Positions 1 to 8,027 of a DNA stretch of 8,027 bases are shown piece by piece (the first letter of the stretch is position 1; each line of letters opens with the position of its first letter). The stretch comes from CAYUYH01 sp964449175. Its GTDB lineage: Bacteria > Planctomycetota > Phycisphaerae > SM23-33. Where the stretch lies: positions 1 through 8,027 of the forward strand of contig CAYUYH010000132.1 of assembly GCA_964449175.1 (NCBI GenBank), read 5' to 3'. The notes below the pieces were generated by a model. That model saw only the letters and a list, made by a program, of their open reading frames with translations, made no database searches and was not told where the DNA came from. A program made the position numbers and the translations under genes.

Positions 1-341
1 GAGTGCGGCAGATCGAACGGGGCGTAGTCGCAGTTGTGCACCGGCCCGAGCGCCGTCAGCTCCCGCAGCAGAACCGGGTGCCAGGTGTACTCGCCCACGA
101 TCGCGAATGTGCGAATCTCGCCGAGCTTTCGCGGGGCCGGCGAGTGGCCGCGGTCGGCTAACCGGCGGCGAATCGCCTCGATGGTCCCGGCCTCGTCGTA
201 GGCCAGCCCGCGCTGCTCCAGCAGCCGACAATAGTGGTCCCGGCGGCGGCGATACGTGCGATCGAATCGCCAGGCCCGGCGCTTCAGGATGGGCCAGTAT
301 AGCCGCGAGTTCCGCACAAGCTGCTTGAGCCGCTCACTCAT
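1..341 (-). CDS. Probable glycosyltransferase, N-terminal part, runs off left edge
   Basis: Reading the minus strand from an ATG at 341 gives 113 codons open to the window edge, so only the N-terminus is present. The first 60 residues are strongly basic and helical-looking (MSERLKQLVRNSRLYWPILK, then many R and K), with no signal peptide. After residue 70 comes a beta-strand-like stretch (GEIRTFAIVGEYTWHP) followed by LLRELTALGPV and NCDYAPFDLPH, which reads like the first Rossmann strand and helix of a GT-B glycosyltransferase. The ATG overlaps the end of the flippase gene by 8 bp (ATGAGTGA) and is preceded by a purine-rich GGAAGGG about six bases upstream, which indicates translational coupling. 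Position directly after a polysaccharide flippase supports a role in glycan assembly. The coding call is solid. The glycosyltransferase call is inference from fold impression and context, because no catalytic motif lies in the visible part. Confidence 0.6.
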   Translation of the reverse strand, partial: MSERLKQLVRNSRLYWPILKRRAWRFDRTYRRRRDHYCRLLEQRGLAYDEAGTIEAIRRRLADRGHSPAPRKLGEIRTFAIVGEYTWHPVLLRELTALGPVHNCDYAPFDLPH

Positions 342-1968
342 CGCCGCCCTTCCCTGCTCGTCTGCCGCGGCCGATGCCGACTTTCGCCAGCACGGCCTTG
401 ACCGGCGCCGCGACGAACTGCCGACTGCCTTTGTCCAGTATCATCACGATCGCCACCGCGGCGGCAACGTAGCCCGCTCCCGACAGCAGCAGCAGCAGCC
501 AGCGGACCAACTTGGCCTTGTCGGTCGCCAGCCAGGGCTGAGGCAGGTGGCCCCAAACCCAGGCGAGAAGGACCACCGGCAGCAACACTACCGCGCCCCG
601 TCGCAGCTCGACGAGCAGCTCCTTCGCTGATATCGACAACTGCCTGGCCCACAGCCGCACGAAATACCACACCATCACGGCCGGCACGGCCAAGATTATC
701 GTGATGGGCACCGCAACCAGACCCAGCGCGCTCAGCAGGGCCAGCAGTAGTCCCGTCCGCACCAGGCTGTTGATCAGCTCAGCGGCTGAGGTTTCCTTGA
801 CCTTGCCCATCGCGAAGAGCACCTGCCGCAGCGTCAAGGCCATCACCATCAGGAACATCGCGCCGCCGAGCAGGTTGTTGAACGCCGCCCCGGCAAACAG
901 GTTGCTGCGGTCCTGGCCTAGCCAGAGCGTCATGAAGCCGCGATTCATCGCCAGCACTCCGCCGCAGCCGATGGCCATCGCGACGGCTACCACGCGCACG
1001 AGCTTCAGCGAGATCGCGCGGAGCTGTTTGACGTTGCCCTCGCCGTGCAGGTGCGCCAGGCCGGGCATGAAGGCCATGCCCACGCGCTCCACGAACATCC
1101 GGACGACTTCCCAGCCCCGGGCCGTGAAGCTGAGGATCGGCGTGATCTCCTTGCCAAGTATGGCGCCTACCAGGAATCGGTCGGAGTTGGTGCCCAGCGC
1201 GCGGGCCAGCCGGCTCGACAGCGTCCACCCGGTCAGGTGGGCGAACGTGCGCGCCTGGCTGCGCGAGACGGTGGGCCTGATGCGCAGAACGTACTTGACG
1301 AAGACGACAATGTACGCCCAGTACAGCACCGCGCCGATCACCCATCGCAGCAGCAGCCCCGCCGGTATGGAGACCAGCCCCCAGCCGGACACCAGCATCA
1401 CCACCGTCCCGGCTATGCCTATGACCGACGAGATGACATAGATCACGCAATGGCTGATGTTCCGCTGGAGCCCCTGCTGGACGGCGCCGGGCCCGCTGGC
1501 GATCAGCATAAACGTCACCGCCAGCGACGCGATGGCGAAGCTCGCCCTCAGCGCGTCCGCTTCGCCGCCCGTGACGCCGAAGATGGGCGGCACCATCGGC
1601 GCGAGGCACACGCCCACCGCGAACGGCAGCAAGGCGATGGCCGTGTTCACAGCCAGGCCCGTGCCGATCACCTCGCCCAACGCCGCGACATCCCGCTCGC
1701 CGTATGCCCGGGCCGACCGCTGGCGGATGAGGTCATTCACGCCCGCCTCCATCACCGTCAGCCAGGCCACGATGTCCCCCGACGCCAGCCAGGCGCCGTA
1801 GAGGCCCAGCCCGATGTACTTCAGATATAGCGGCGGCAGGACCAGGCCGTTGACGATCATCACGACGATGGTGACGTACTGATGAACCAGGTTGGCGATG
1901 GTCGCCGCCCGGCGGTGCGTGGCTTCGGGCCAGTTCGGCTCGCTCTGGACGTGCTGGGGCGGTGTCAA
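334..1968 (-). CDS. Wzx-like polysaccharide/lipid-linked oligosaccharide flippase
   Basis: A 544-residue, very hydrophobic protein of the polysaccharide transport (MOP/MVF superfamily, Wzx or RfbX-like) type. It would move undecaprenyl-linked glycan units across the inner membrane. Roughly 12 membrane segments can be traced: about 30-52, 55-75, 102-130, 143-165, 174-200, 203-230, 320-345, 365-385, 402-440, 458-476 and 488-512, with short basic loops such as RLARAL and RQLS between them and a basic tail (GRGRRAGKGGDE). An N-terminal LPPLYLKYIGLGLYGAW stretch is typical of this family. The start is a TTG at 1968: AGGAA lies eight bases upstream, and the first in-frame ATG falls inside membrane segment 1. 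The gene is 67 bp downstream of fcl and overlaps the next gene by 8 bp. Substrate cannot be read from sequence; fucose-containing repeat units are inferred from the neighbours. Confidence 0.85.
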   Translation of the reverse strand: MTPPQHVQSEPNWPEATHRRAATIANLVHQYVTIVVMIVNGLVLPPLYLKYIGLGLYGAWLASGDIVAWLTVMEAGVNDLIRQRSARAYGERDVAALGEVIGTGLAVNTAIALLPFAVGVCLAPMVPPIFGVTGGEADALRASFAIASLAVTFMLIASGPGAVQQGLQRNISHCVIYVISSVIGIAGTVVMLVSGWGLVSIPAGLLLRWVIGAVLYWAYIVVFVKYVLRIRPTVSRSQARTFAHLTGWTLSSRLARALGTNSDRFLVGAILGKEITPILSFTARGWEVVRMFVERVGMAFMPGLAHLHGEGNVKQLRAISLKLVRVVAVAMAIGCGGVLAMNRGFMTLWLGQDRSNLFAGAAFNNLLGGAMFLMVMALTLRQVLFAMGKVKETSAAELINSLVRTGLLLALLSALGLVAVPITIILAVPAVMVWYFVRLWARQLSISAKELLVELRRGAVVLLPVVLLAWVWGHLPQPWLATDKAKLVRWLLLLLSGAGYVAAAVAIVMILDKGSRQFVAAPVKAVLAKVGIGRGRRAGKGGDE

Positions 1969-1976
1969 CCGTGTGG

Positions 1977-1981
1977 TTCCT
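1977..1981 (-). promoter_or_regulatory. Ribosome binding site for the TTG-started flippase gene
   Basis: AGGAA on the minus strand, eight bases before the TTG at 1968. It is the main reason to accept a non-ATG start here, together with the position of the first in-frame ATG inside the first membrane helix. Confidence 0.5.
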
Positions 1982-2035
1982 GACTGTGCACAGCCGCGCC
2001 GCCGCCGGGCGATCGCGGAGGGGCCGCGACGTGAC

Positions 2036-2983
2036 CTAGGCTGAAGGCTTCTGCTCCCGCCACCACTGGATCGTGCGGCGGAGCCCGTCGTCGAGGTTCA
2101 TCCGCGCGCGGAAGCCGAAGTGCCGCTCGGCCCGGCTGGTGTCCAGGCAACGCCTCGGTTGGCCGTCGGGCTTGGAGCTGTCCCAGACAAGCTCACCCGT
2201 GAAGCCGGTCAGCTCAGCGATTTTCTCCGCCAGGGCGCGGATGGTGATCTCGAAGCCCGCGCCGACGTTGATCGGCTCGGCCCCGTCGTACCTCCCCGTC
2301 GCGGCGACCAGCGCCCTGGCGCAGTCTTCCACGTAGAGGAACTCCCTGCTTGCTGAGCCCGTGCCCCAGACCTCCACCTGGCTCTCGCCGGCGTCGACGG
2401 CATGGACGAACTTGCGCACGAGCGCGGGTATCACGTGGCTGGTGGCCGGGTCGAAATTGTCGCCAGGCCCATAGAGGTTGACCGGCAACAGGTAGACCCC
2501 GTTCAGCCCGTACTGCCGCCGGTAGGCCTGGAGCATCACCAGCAACGCCTTTTTGGCGATGCCATACGGCGCGTTGGTCTCTTCGGGGTAGCCGTCCCAG
2601 AGGTTTTCCTCCTGGAACGGCACGGGGGTGAACTTGGGATATGCGCAGATCGTGCCGACCTGGACGAACTTGGCCAGGCCCGCCAGGCGGGCCTGCTCGA
2701 TCAGGTGCAACCCCATGGCCATGTTCGCGTAGAAGAACCGCCCCGGGTTGGCGCGGTTGGCGCCGATGCCGCCGACCTCCGCGGCCAGGTGAATCACCAC
2801 CGTGGGGATCATGTCCGCGTACATCCGCTCGACGTCCGCCCGCTTCGTCAGGTCGTAGTCCTCGATCAGCGGCACGAGTATCTTGGCTGAATCCACACCG
2901 GCGGCGACCAGCTCAGCCTGGAGGAATCGGCCGAGGAAGCCCGCCCCACCCGTGACGACGATTCGCTGTTTAGTCAGGTCCAT
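2036..2983 (-). CDS. fcl: GDP-L-fucose synthase (GDP-4-keto-6-deoxymannose epimerase/reductase)
   Basis: A 315-residue extended SDR enzyme performing the last step of de novo GDP-L-fucose synthesis: 3,5-epimerisation and NADPH-dependent reduction of the Gmd product. Visible are the nucleotide-binding loop TGGAGFLG (G12, G15, G18), HLAAEVGGIGAN at 65-76, GTICAYPK at 110-117, catalytic NAPYGIAKK with Y140 and K144, the acid/base histidine in SHVIPALVR (H183) and KPDGQPRR near 271-278. Length matches the family (E. coli WcaG 321). E. coli WcaG has GSSCIYP, so its Ser107 is Thr111 here, while Cys109 is kept as C113. The ATG at 2983 is chosen because the Rossmann strand begins six residues later. 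An in-frame GTG at 3019, overlapping the gmd stop as GTGA and with AGGAA upstream, would add 12 residues and cannot be excluded. Adjacent gmd supports the assignment. Confidence 0.93.
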   Translation of the reverse strand: MDLTKQRIVVTGGAGFLGRFLQAELVAAGVDSAKILVPLIEDYDLTKRADVERMYADMIPTVVIHLAAEVGGIGANRANPGRFFYANMAMGLHLIEQARLAGLAKFVQVGTICAYPKFTPVPFQEENLWDGYPEETNAPYGIAKKALLVMLQAYRRQYGLNGVYLLPVNLYGPGDNFDPATSHVIPALVRKFVHAVDAGESQVEVWGTGSASREFLYVEDCARALVAATGRYDGAEPINVGAGFEITIRALAEKIAELTGFTGELVWDSSKPDGQPRRCLDTSRAERHFGFRARMNLDDGLRRTIQWWREQKPSA

Positions 2984-2996
2984 GTTTCGTGCTTGG

Positions 2997-3012
2997 CCGC
3001 CCGCGCGGGCGG
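2997..3012. repeat. Perfect 16-bp GC palindrome between gmd and fcl
   Basis: CCGCCCGCGCGGGCGG is its own reverse complement, centred between 3004 and 3005. It sits in the 32-bp gap between the gmd stop and the fcl ATG at 2983, with no U tract after it on the minus strand, so it does not look like an intrinsic terminator. As RNA it could form a hairpin affecting fcl translation. Short GC palindromes arise often in DNA of this composition, so function is uncertain. Confidence 0.35.
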
Positions 3013-3015
3013 GAG

Positions 3016-4041
<1,026 letters not shown>

Positions 4042-4046
4042 TAACA

Positions 4047-4054
4047 CCTCTCCT
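4047..4054 (-). promoter_or_regulatory. Strong ribosome binding site of gmd
   Basis: AGGAGAGG on the minus strand, ending five bases before the ATG at 4041. It is the best Shine-Dalgarno sequence in the minus-strand operon. It sets the gmd start at 4041 and suggests that gmd is translated independently of the upstream glycosyltransferase gene, which ends 54 bp away. Confidence 0.7.
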
Positions 4055-4095
4055 GTCCGCGGTTTAGGGTTCCTACGTCATTATCGGCTAACGGT

Positions 4096-5328
4096 TCAGC
4101 CGGACTGAACTTTCCCGGCGGCGAACGCCCGGGCCAGGTAGCGGAGGTATCGCGTCGTCGCGGGGCGGCGGTCAAAGTGCTCGCGGGCCGCGGCGACGGC
4201 GGCAGCCTTGAAAGACTCAAGCAGCCCGGGGTCGTCGTGGAGCTTTCGGACGGCCTCGGCCAGCTTCTCCCCGCTGCGGGGCGGGATGTGCAGCCCGCAG
4301 CGGTGCTCGGCCACCAGGTCCGTCAGCTCGGTGCCGGCCGGGCTGACAGCCAGTATCGCCGCCCCAGCCGCCAGGCAGTAGTAGGTCTTCGACGGCACGG
4401 ACACGCCCTCATAGCCCTCGTCAAGGCAGACGATCGCGGCGTCCGCAACCGTCAGTGTGTGCGGCAGCGCGCTGAACGGCTGAAGCGGCAGCAGCGTCAG
4501 GTTCTCCAGCCCGCGTTCGGCCACCATATCGTTCATCTCCCGCCAGCGCGTGCCGCCGCCGATTATCAGGAAGTGCACGTCGGCCAGGTCGCGGAGCTGC
4601 TCGGCCGCGTGGATGATCGAGTTCGTATCGTGCGTGGCGCCCAGCGCGCCGCTGTAGGCGACGACGAACTTGTCAACCAGGCCATGCTTGCGGGCGAATG
4701 GGTTGTCCGCCTTGGCCAGCGGGCGGATGAAGCCGGTATCAGCCCAGTTGGGGATGACCTCGATGTCCACGCGGTCGCCGGCCCGCAGGTGGGCGCGGAG
4801 CGTGTCAGCCATGTGATCGCCCAGCGTGATCACGCCCTCGGCGGCCAGCATCGCCCGCCTGCTCAGCGCCCGCCACAGCCGCGATATGAGTCCGCCGGTG
4901 CGGCATCGGCCCATCCGCTCCATCACGTCGGGGTAGATGTCATAGATCAGCAGCACGTAGCGCACGCCCAGCAGCCGCCGCAGCAGCGGCATGAGCAGCA
5001 CGGGCAAGGGCGGGTTGGTCGTCACCAGCACGGGCGAGCGTCGGCGCCGCACGGCCGCTGCGACCGCCTGTAGCGTGAATAGGCCCCACGTCCACAGCCG
5101 CTTCCACGCCGGCGCCTTGATCAGCCTCGCCGCCGGCAGCACCTCAAAGCCCAGGTCCGCGCCTCCCTCGGCGTCCACCCAGCCGGTCAGCACCTCGCAC
5201 CGCACGCCGGCAGCGGAGAGGTCGGCCAGCAGCTCGACGTTCAGCGGGCCGACAACCTGATTTGTGACCAGTAGTTGCGCCAGGTCGGCTGCGCCGGAGT
5301 TCGAGGGGTTTTCGCCGGTCTTGTTCAT
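4096..5328 (-). CDS. GT4-family glycosyltransferase, WbuB-like
   Basis: A 410-residue GT-B enzyme expected to transfer a sugar from a nucleotide donor to a growing lipid-linked glycan at the cytoplasmic membrane face. The N-terminal acceptor domain runs from about 17 to 190: LLVTNQVVGPLN, then VLVTTNPPLPVLLMPLL (100-116) and VLLIYDIYPDVMERMG (125-140). The last is characteristic of WbuB-type GT4 proteins. The donor domain follows: VIPNWADT at 191-198, AYSGALGATHD at 224-234, LIIGGGTRW at 254-262, VADAAIVCLDEGYEGVSVPS at 294-313 and LAAGAAILAVSPAGTE at 319-334. The hydrophobic patch near 104-128 may aid membrane association. The usual second glutamate of the E-x7-E motif seems replaced in SKTYYCLAAG, a pattern I recall in this subfamily. 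The ATG at 5328 has no clear Shine-Dalgarno, but it is the only good start before the first beta strand. It is the first gene of the operon; donor and acceptor cannot be deduced. Confidence 0.87.
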   Translation of the reverse strand: MNKTGENPSNSGAADLAQLLVTNQVVGPLNVELLADLSAAGVRCEVLTGWVDAEGGADLGFEVLPAARLIKAPAWKRLWTWGLFTLQAVAAAVRRRRSPVLVTTNPPLPVLLMPLLRRLLGVRYVLLIYDIYPDVMERMGRCRTGGLISRLWRALSRRAMLAAEGVITLGDHMADTLRAHLRAGDRVDIEVIPNWADTGFIRPLAKADNPFARKHGLVDKFVVAYSGALGATHDTNSIIHAAEQLRDLADVHFLIIGGGTRWREMNDMVAERGLENLTLLPLQPFSALPHTLTVADAAIVCLDEGYEGVSVPSKTYYCLAAGAAILAVSPAGTELTDLVAEHRCGLHIPPRSGEKLAEAVRKLHDDPGLLESFKAAAVAAAREHFDRRPATTRYLRYLARAFAAGKVQSG

Positions 5329-5543
5329 TCGTGGCTGACTTGCTGCGGGCAGCGGTTGGCTGCTTGCTTGCCATGTTTGCTGTCGGCAAAATGACGACCT
5401 TACGTTACGCTATACGTATCTACGGGCCCGGCGGCACTGCCGCCAGTGGAATTCGCCCGTCGGGCGTCCGGCCGATTGGCCCGGCGCCGACGTACCTGTC
5501 ACAAACCGCCGGCAGCCGTTCTCCCGGCCGACCTTGGTGAGAA
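5329..5543. promoter_or_regulatory. Divergent intergenic region, likely promoters for both transcription units
   Basis: These 215 bp separate the start of the minus-strand operon from the plus-strand fkp gene, so both promoters should lie here. An AT-richer island at about 5374-5422 stands out from the GC-rich surroundings. It contains four TACG units (5401, 5406, 5413, 5421) and the 8-bp palindrome ATACGTAT (5412-5419). A TATACG at 5411 resembles a -10 box, but I find no convincing -35 partner at 16-18 bp on either strand, so no specific promoter is called. GC-rich inverted repeats fill 5423-5489. A 69-codon GTG-started reading frame at 5331-5540 lies here but has no coding character. Confidence 0.45.
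5423..5489. repeat. Cluster of short GC-rich inverted repeats upstream of fkp
   Basis: Four perfect palindromic units follow one another: CGGGCCCG (5423-5430), GGCGGCA-C-TGCCGCC (5430-5444, 7-bp arms around one base), CGCCCG-T-CGGGCG (5454-5466, 6-bp arms around one base) and CGGCGCCG (5482-5489). One-base centres make them poor hairpin loops but reasonable binding sites for dimeric regulators. None is followed by a T tract. High GC raises the chance frequency of such units, so an operator role is inference only. Confidence 0.4.
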
Positions 5544-8027
5544 ATGTCCACGATAGCACAGCCTTGGGATTACCTGATAGTCACAGCCTCCAACGACGAG
5601 CAGGGCTCAGCCTACCGCTCGCAACTGGCGCTGCGTCGCAGGCTCGGCCTGCTGGTTGGCGTGCGGGAAGTGATGGTGGTGCCCGACCCCGGCGGCAGGC
5701 GAGTCGGCAGCGGCGGCAGCACGATGCACTGCCTGAAGGAGGTGCTCTCCCGCCGGCTGGCCAACCTTGCCGGGCGGGGCGGGCGACGCACCTGGCAGGC
5801 GGCGCTGGCTGATCTGCGCGTGCTGATAGTCCACGCCGGCGGCGACTCGCGCCGGCTGCCGGCCTACGGACCGTGCGGCAAGCTGTTCGTGCCCACCCCC
5901 GGCGAGGCCGACAGCGCCCTTGCCCCCACCCTGTTCGACCGCCAGATCGGCACGTACCTCGCCCTGCCGCCCGCGCCGGACGGCGCCGGGCAGGTCGTCA
6001 TCACCGCAGGCGACGTGCTGCTGGGCTTCGACCCGTCGGTGGTCAAGCTGGACCGCCCTGGCATAACCGGGCTGGGCTGCCTCGCCTCGCCCGACCAGGC
6101 CAGCCGACACGGCGTGTACTGCACCGACAGCGAAGGCCGAGTGCGACTGTTCCTCCAGAAGCCGTCCGTCGACGAGCAGACCCGCGGCGGCGCCGTCGAT
6201 CGCTATGGCCAGTCGATACTCGACATCGGCGTGATCAGCTTCGACGCAGCGGCAGCCGCGACACTGCTGGACATGTGCGGCCTGGCCTGCACGGAAGGGA
6301 GACTGTACTTCGCCGGGCCAATCGCCGAGGCCATCGACGAACACGGCATGGACTTCTATCGCGAGGTGTGCTGCGCGCTGGGGGCGGAGGCGTCGCCGGC
6401 CCATCACGCAGCCGGCGCCGCGCGCAGCGGCTCGCGATGGGACACCGAGACCCTGAACGCGGCGTTTGACGTGATCGGCCAACTGCCTTTCGCCGTGCAG
6501 GTCGTGCCGCAGTGCAGCTTCCTGCACTTCGGCGCGACGGCGGAGATTATCTCCAGCGGCGAGCAGCTGCTGGCCGGCGATCGCGGCACGGCTGAGCTGG
6601 TCCGCCCGTTGAGCATCAACACGCATTTGGAGGGCAAGGGCGCCATCTCCGGCGGCAGCGGCTGGGTTGAAGCCTGCCACATCTTCGCCGCGGTGGCCCT
6701 TGCCGGTGGCAACGTGCTGACTGGCGTGGACGTAGGCCGGCCTGTGTGGCTGCCGGAGGGCGCGTGTCTGGACGTGACCGCCGGGGCCGATCGCCAAGGC
6801 AAGGCCGCCTGGTTCGTCCGGTGCTATGGCGTCAGTGACGGCTTCAAGGAGACCGTCGAGGGTGGCGCGACCTTCTGCGCCGTGCCCATCGGCGACTGGC
6901 TGGCGGCCGTCGGCGCCTCGCCCGCGGACGTCTGGGACGCGAAGCTGCCCGCATCGCAGCGGACAGCGTGGAGCGCTCGTCTGTTCCCCGCCGAGGGCGC
7001 CCCCGACCGCTGGGGCGAGTGGCTGTGGATGTTCGACCTCGCCTCGGCGACCGCCGAGCAGAAGGCCGCGTGGCTGGCGGCCGATCGCTATAGCCTGGCC
7101 GAGATCGCCACGCTCGCCGACCAGCAGGCGTTCTTCCGCCGGCGCGAGCAGCTATGGGCGGAGAGCACGGCTGCCTCCTGCCGCAGGCTGTTCCGCCTGG
7201 CCAGCGGCTTTTCCGCGGCTGAGCTAGGCCACGTGCTCGCATCGGCCGCCGACCGCGACGCGCTGGCCTGTCGCGTGCTGGCAGAGGCGCGGTGGCACCA
7301 CGATGGGGCAGACCAGGCGGACAAGGCCGGCGCGTTCGTCTTCCCGCGGGTCATACACACGCTTGCGTCCGCCGTCGAGACGTTGGCCGACGGGCAGGCC
7401 AAGCTGCTCGGCGTGCTGCCGGGCCTCGAGGCCGGCCTAAAGCCGGCGGAGCAGACCTGGCTGGCGTCACTGAACCTGCTGCCGGACAAGAACACCACCG
7501 TCGCCGAGTGGGCCTCCGCCGCCAAGGCCGCCGCGTACGGGCACCTCAGCAGGGCGATTGTCTCCAGCCGCGTGCGACGCCACCGCACGCCGACCAGCGC
7601 GCTCCGCAGCGACGAGATCGTCTGGGGCCGTGCCCCGGCCAGGCTGGACATGGGCGGCGGATGGACCGACACGCCGCCCTACTCTCTCGAGAACGGCGGG
7701 TGCGTGATAAACGCCGCCGTGAACCTCAACGGCCAGCCGCCCATCCAGGCGTACGCGCGGGTCATCGACGATCCGGTCATCCGCATCGGCTCGATCGACC
7801 TGGGCCTTCGGATCGAGATCTCCGAGCTGGACGAGCTGCTGGACTACCGGCAGGCCACCAGCGGCTTCGCCCTGGCCAAGGCGGCGCTGGCGCTGAGCGG
7901 CTTCTCGCCGCAGTTCGCGGACTGGCCCGAGGACATAACGCTGCGGCGGATGCTGGAGCGCTTCGGCGGCGGCATTGAGCTGACCACGCTGGCAGCCATC
8001 CCCAAGGGTAGCGGCCTGGGTACCAGC
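5544..8027 (+). CDS. fkp: Bifunctional L-fucokinase / L-fucose-1-phosphate guanylyltransferase, partial, runs off right edge
   Basis: 828 codons are open from the ATG at 5544 to the window end. The enzyme phosphorylates free L-fucose with ATP and joins the L-fucose-1-phosphate to GTP, giving GDP-L-fucose by salvage in the cytoplasm. The N-terminal pyrophosphorylase domain (PF07959 type) shows WDYLIVTASN at 8-17, VVPDPGGRRVGSGGST with the nucleotide-binding loop G55-T60, and VHAGGDSRRLP at 96-106. FLHFGATAEI and later repeats to about residue 480 suggest the beta-helix region. After a helical linker the GHMP kinase domain begins: RAPARLDMGGGWTDTPPYS with G704-D709, NLNGQPP near 731, and the ATP-binding loop PKGSGLGTS at 820-828, where the window ends. 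About 120 residues are missing relative to the 949-residue Bacteroides fragilis Fkp. An in-frame TGA at 5538 fixes the start; GGTGAG just upstream is a weak, closely spaced ribosome site. Confidence 0.93.
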   Translation, partial: MSTIAQPWDYLIVTASNDEQGSAYRSQLALRRRLGLLVGVREVMVVPDPGGRRVGSGGSTMHCLKEVLSRRLANLAGRGGRRTWQAALADLRVLIVHAGGDSRRLPAYGPCGKLFVPTPGEADSALAPTLFDRQIGTYLALPPAPDGAGQVVITAGDVLLGFDPSVVKLDRPGITGLGCLASPDQASRHGVYCTDSEGRVRLFLQKPSVDEQTRGGAVDRYGQSILDIGVISFDAAAAATLLDMCGLACTEGRLYFAGPIAEAIDEHGMDFYREVCCALGAEASPAHHAAGAARSGSRWDTETLNAAFDVIGQLPFAVQVVPQCSFLHFGATAEIISSGEQLLAGDRGTAELVRPLSINTHLEGKGAISGGSGWVEACHIFAAVALAGGNVLTGVDVGRPVWLPEGACLDVTAGADRQGKAAWFVRCYGVSDGFKETVEGGATFCAVPIGDWLAAVGASPADVWDAKLPASQRTAWSARLFPAEGAPDRWGEWLWMFDLASATAEQKAAWLAADRYSLAEIATLADQQAFFRRREQLWAESTAASCRRLFRLASGFSAAELGHVLASAADRDALACRVLAEARWHHDGADQADKAGAFVFPRVIHTLASAVETLADGQAKLLGVLPGLEAGLKPAEQTWLASLNLLPDKNTTVAEWASAAKAAAYGHLSRAIVSSRVRRHRTPTSALRSDEIVWGRAPARLDMGGGWTDTPPYSLENGGCVINAAVNLNGQPPIQAYARVIDDPVIRIGSIDLGLRIEISELDELLDYRQATSGFALAKAALALSGFSPQFADWPEDITLRRMLERFGGGIELTTLAAIPKGSGLGTS

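Noticed and set aside
480..500. GCA/GCT trinucleotide run
   Set aside because: On the coding strand it is a CTG leucine run (WLLLLLSGAG) inside a membrane helix of the flippase, which is ordinary codon repetition and not a microsatellite of note.
2009..2016. GCGATCGC octamer, also found near 6577, resembling the cyanobacterial HIP1 repeat
   Set aside because: Two copies in 8 kb of GC-rich DNA is only slightly above chance and far below the density seen in cyanobacterial genomes that carry HIP1.
1969..2035. Possible terminator or promoter in the 67-bp gap between fcl and the flippase gene
   Set aside because: No hairpin followed by a T tract and no paired -35/-10 elements are visible. The TTGACA at the flippase start is the start codon context, not a supported -35 box.
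5331..5540. Small GTG-started plus-strand frame of 69 codons ending just before fkp
   Set aside because: It has no ribosome site, crosses the AT island and inverted repeats, and its sequence looks non-coding. It is in frame with fkp but separated by the TGA at 5538, so it is not an N-terminal part of it.
5607..6797. A 396-codon open frame on the minus strand opposite fkp
   Set aside because: It is antisense to a gene with intact family motifs, has no recognisable domain and a GC-driven composition rich in A, G, R, Q and H. Long antisense frames are expected at this GC content.

Overview
The window is a stretch of high-GC bacterial chromosome (about two thirds G+C by eye), densely coding and without RNA genes, mobile elements or CRISPR repeats that I can recognise. 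The gene content is that of a surface-polysaccharide locus built around GDP-L-fucose. The source is probably an uncultivated or poorly studied high-GC Gram-negative. The style of the proteins (a GTICAYP-type GDP-fucose synthase, a fused fucokinase/pyrophosphorylase) would fit the Planctomycetes/Phycisphaerae group, but this is an impression from memory, not a demonstrated placement.

Layout. On the minus strand, reading from 5328 down to 1, five genes lie head to tail with short gaps or overlaps and look like one operon: a GT4-type glycosyltransferase (5328-4096), GDP-mannose 4,6-dehydratase gmd (4041-3016), GDP-L-fucose synthase fcl (2983-2036), a Wzx-like polysaccharide flippase (1968-334), and the first 113 codons of a probable glycosyltransferase (341-1) that leaves the left edge. 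On the plus strand, starting 215 bp from the minus-strand operon, is the first 828 codons of a bifunctional L-fucokinase/L-fucose-1-phosphate guanylyltransferase (fkp type), which leaves the right edge at 8027. That gene is open to the window edge and was identified by direct translation from 5544.

The genes fit one pathway. Gmd and Fcl make GDP-L-fucose de novo from GDP-mannose. The divergent Fkp makes the same nucleotide sugar by salvage from free L-fucose, ATP and GTP. The glycosyltransferases would add sugars to a lipid-linked oligosaccharide, and the flippase would carry it across the inner membrane. The point of most interest is the divergent pairing of both routes to GDP-L-fucose around one 215-bp intergenic region that holds an AT-richer island and a run of inverted repeats.

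No stretch over 300 bp lacks a gene. I found no sign of a novel defence or mobile system; most of the window is recognisable, ordinary polysaccharide metabolism.
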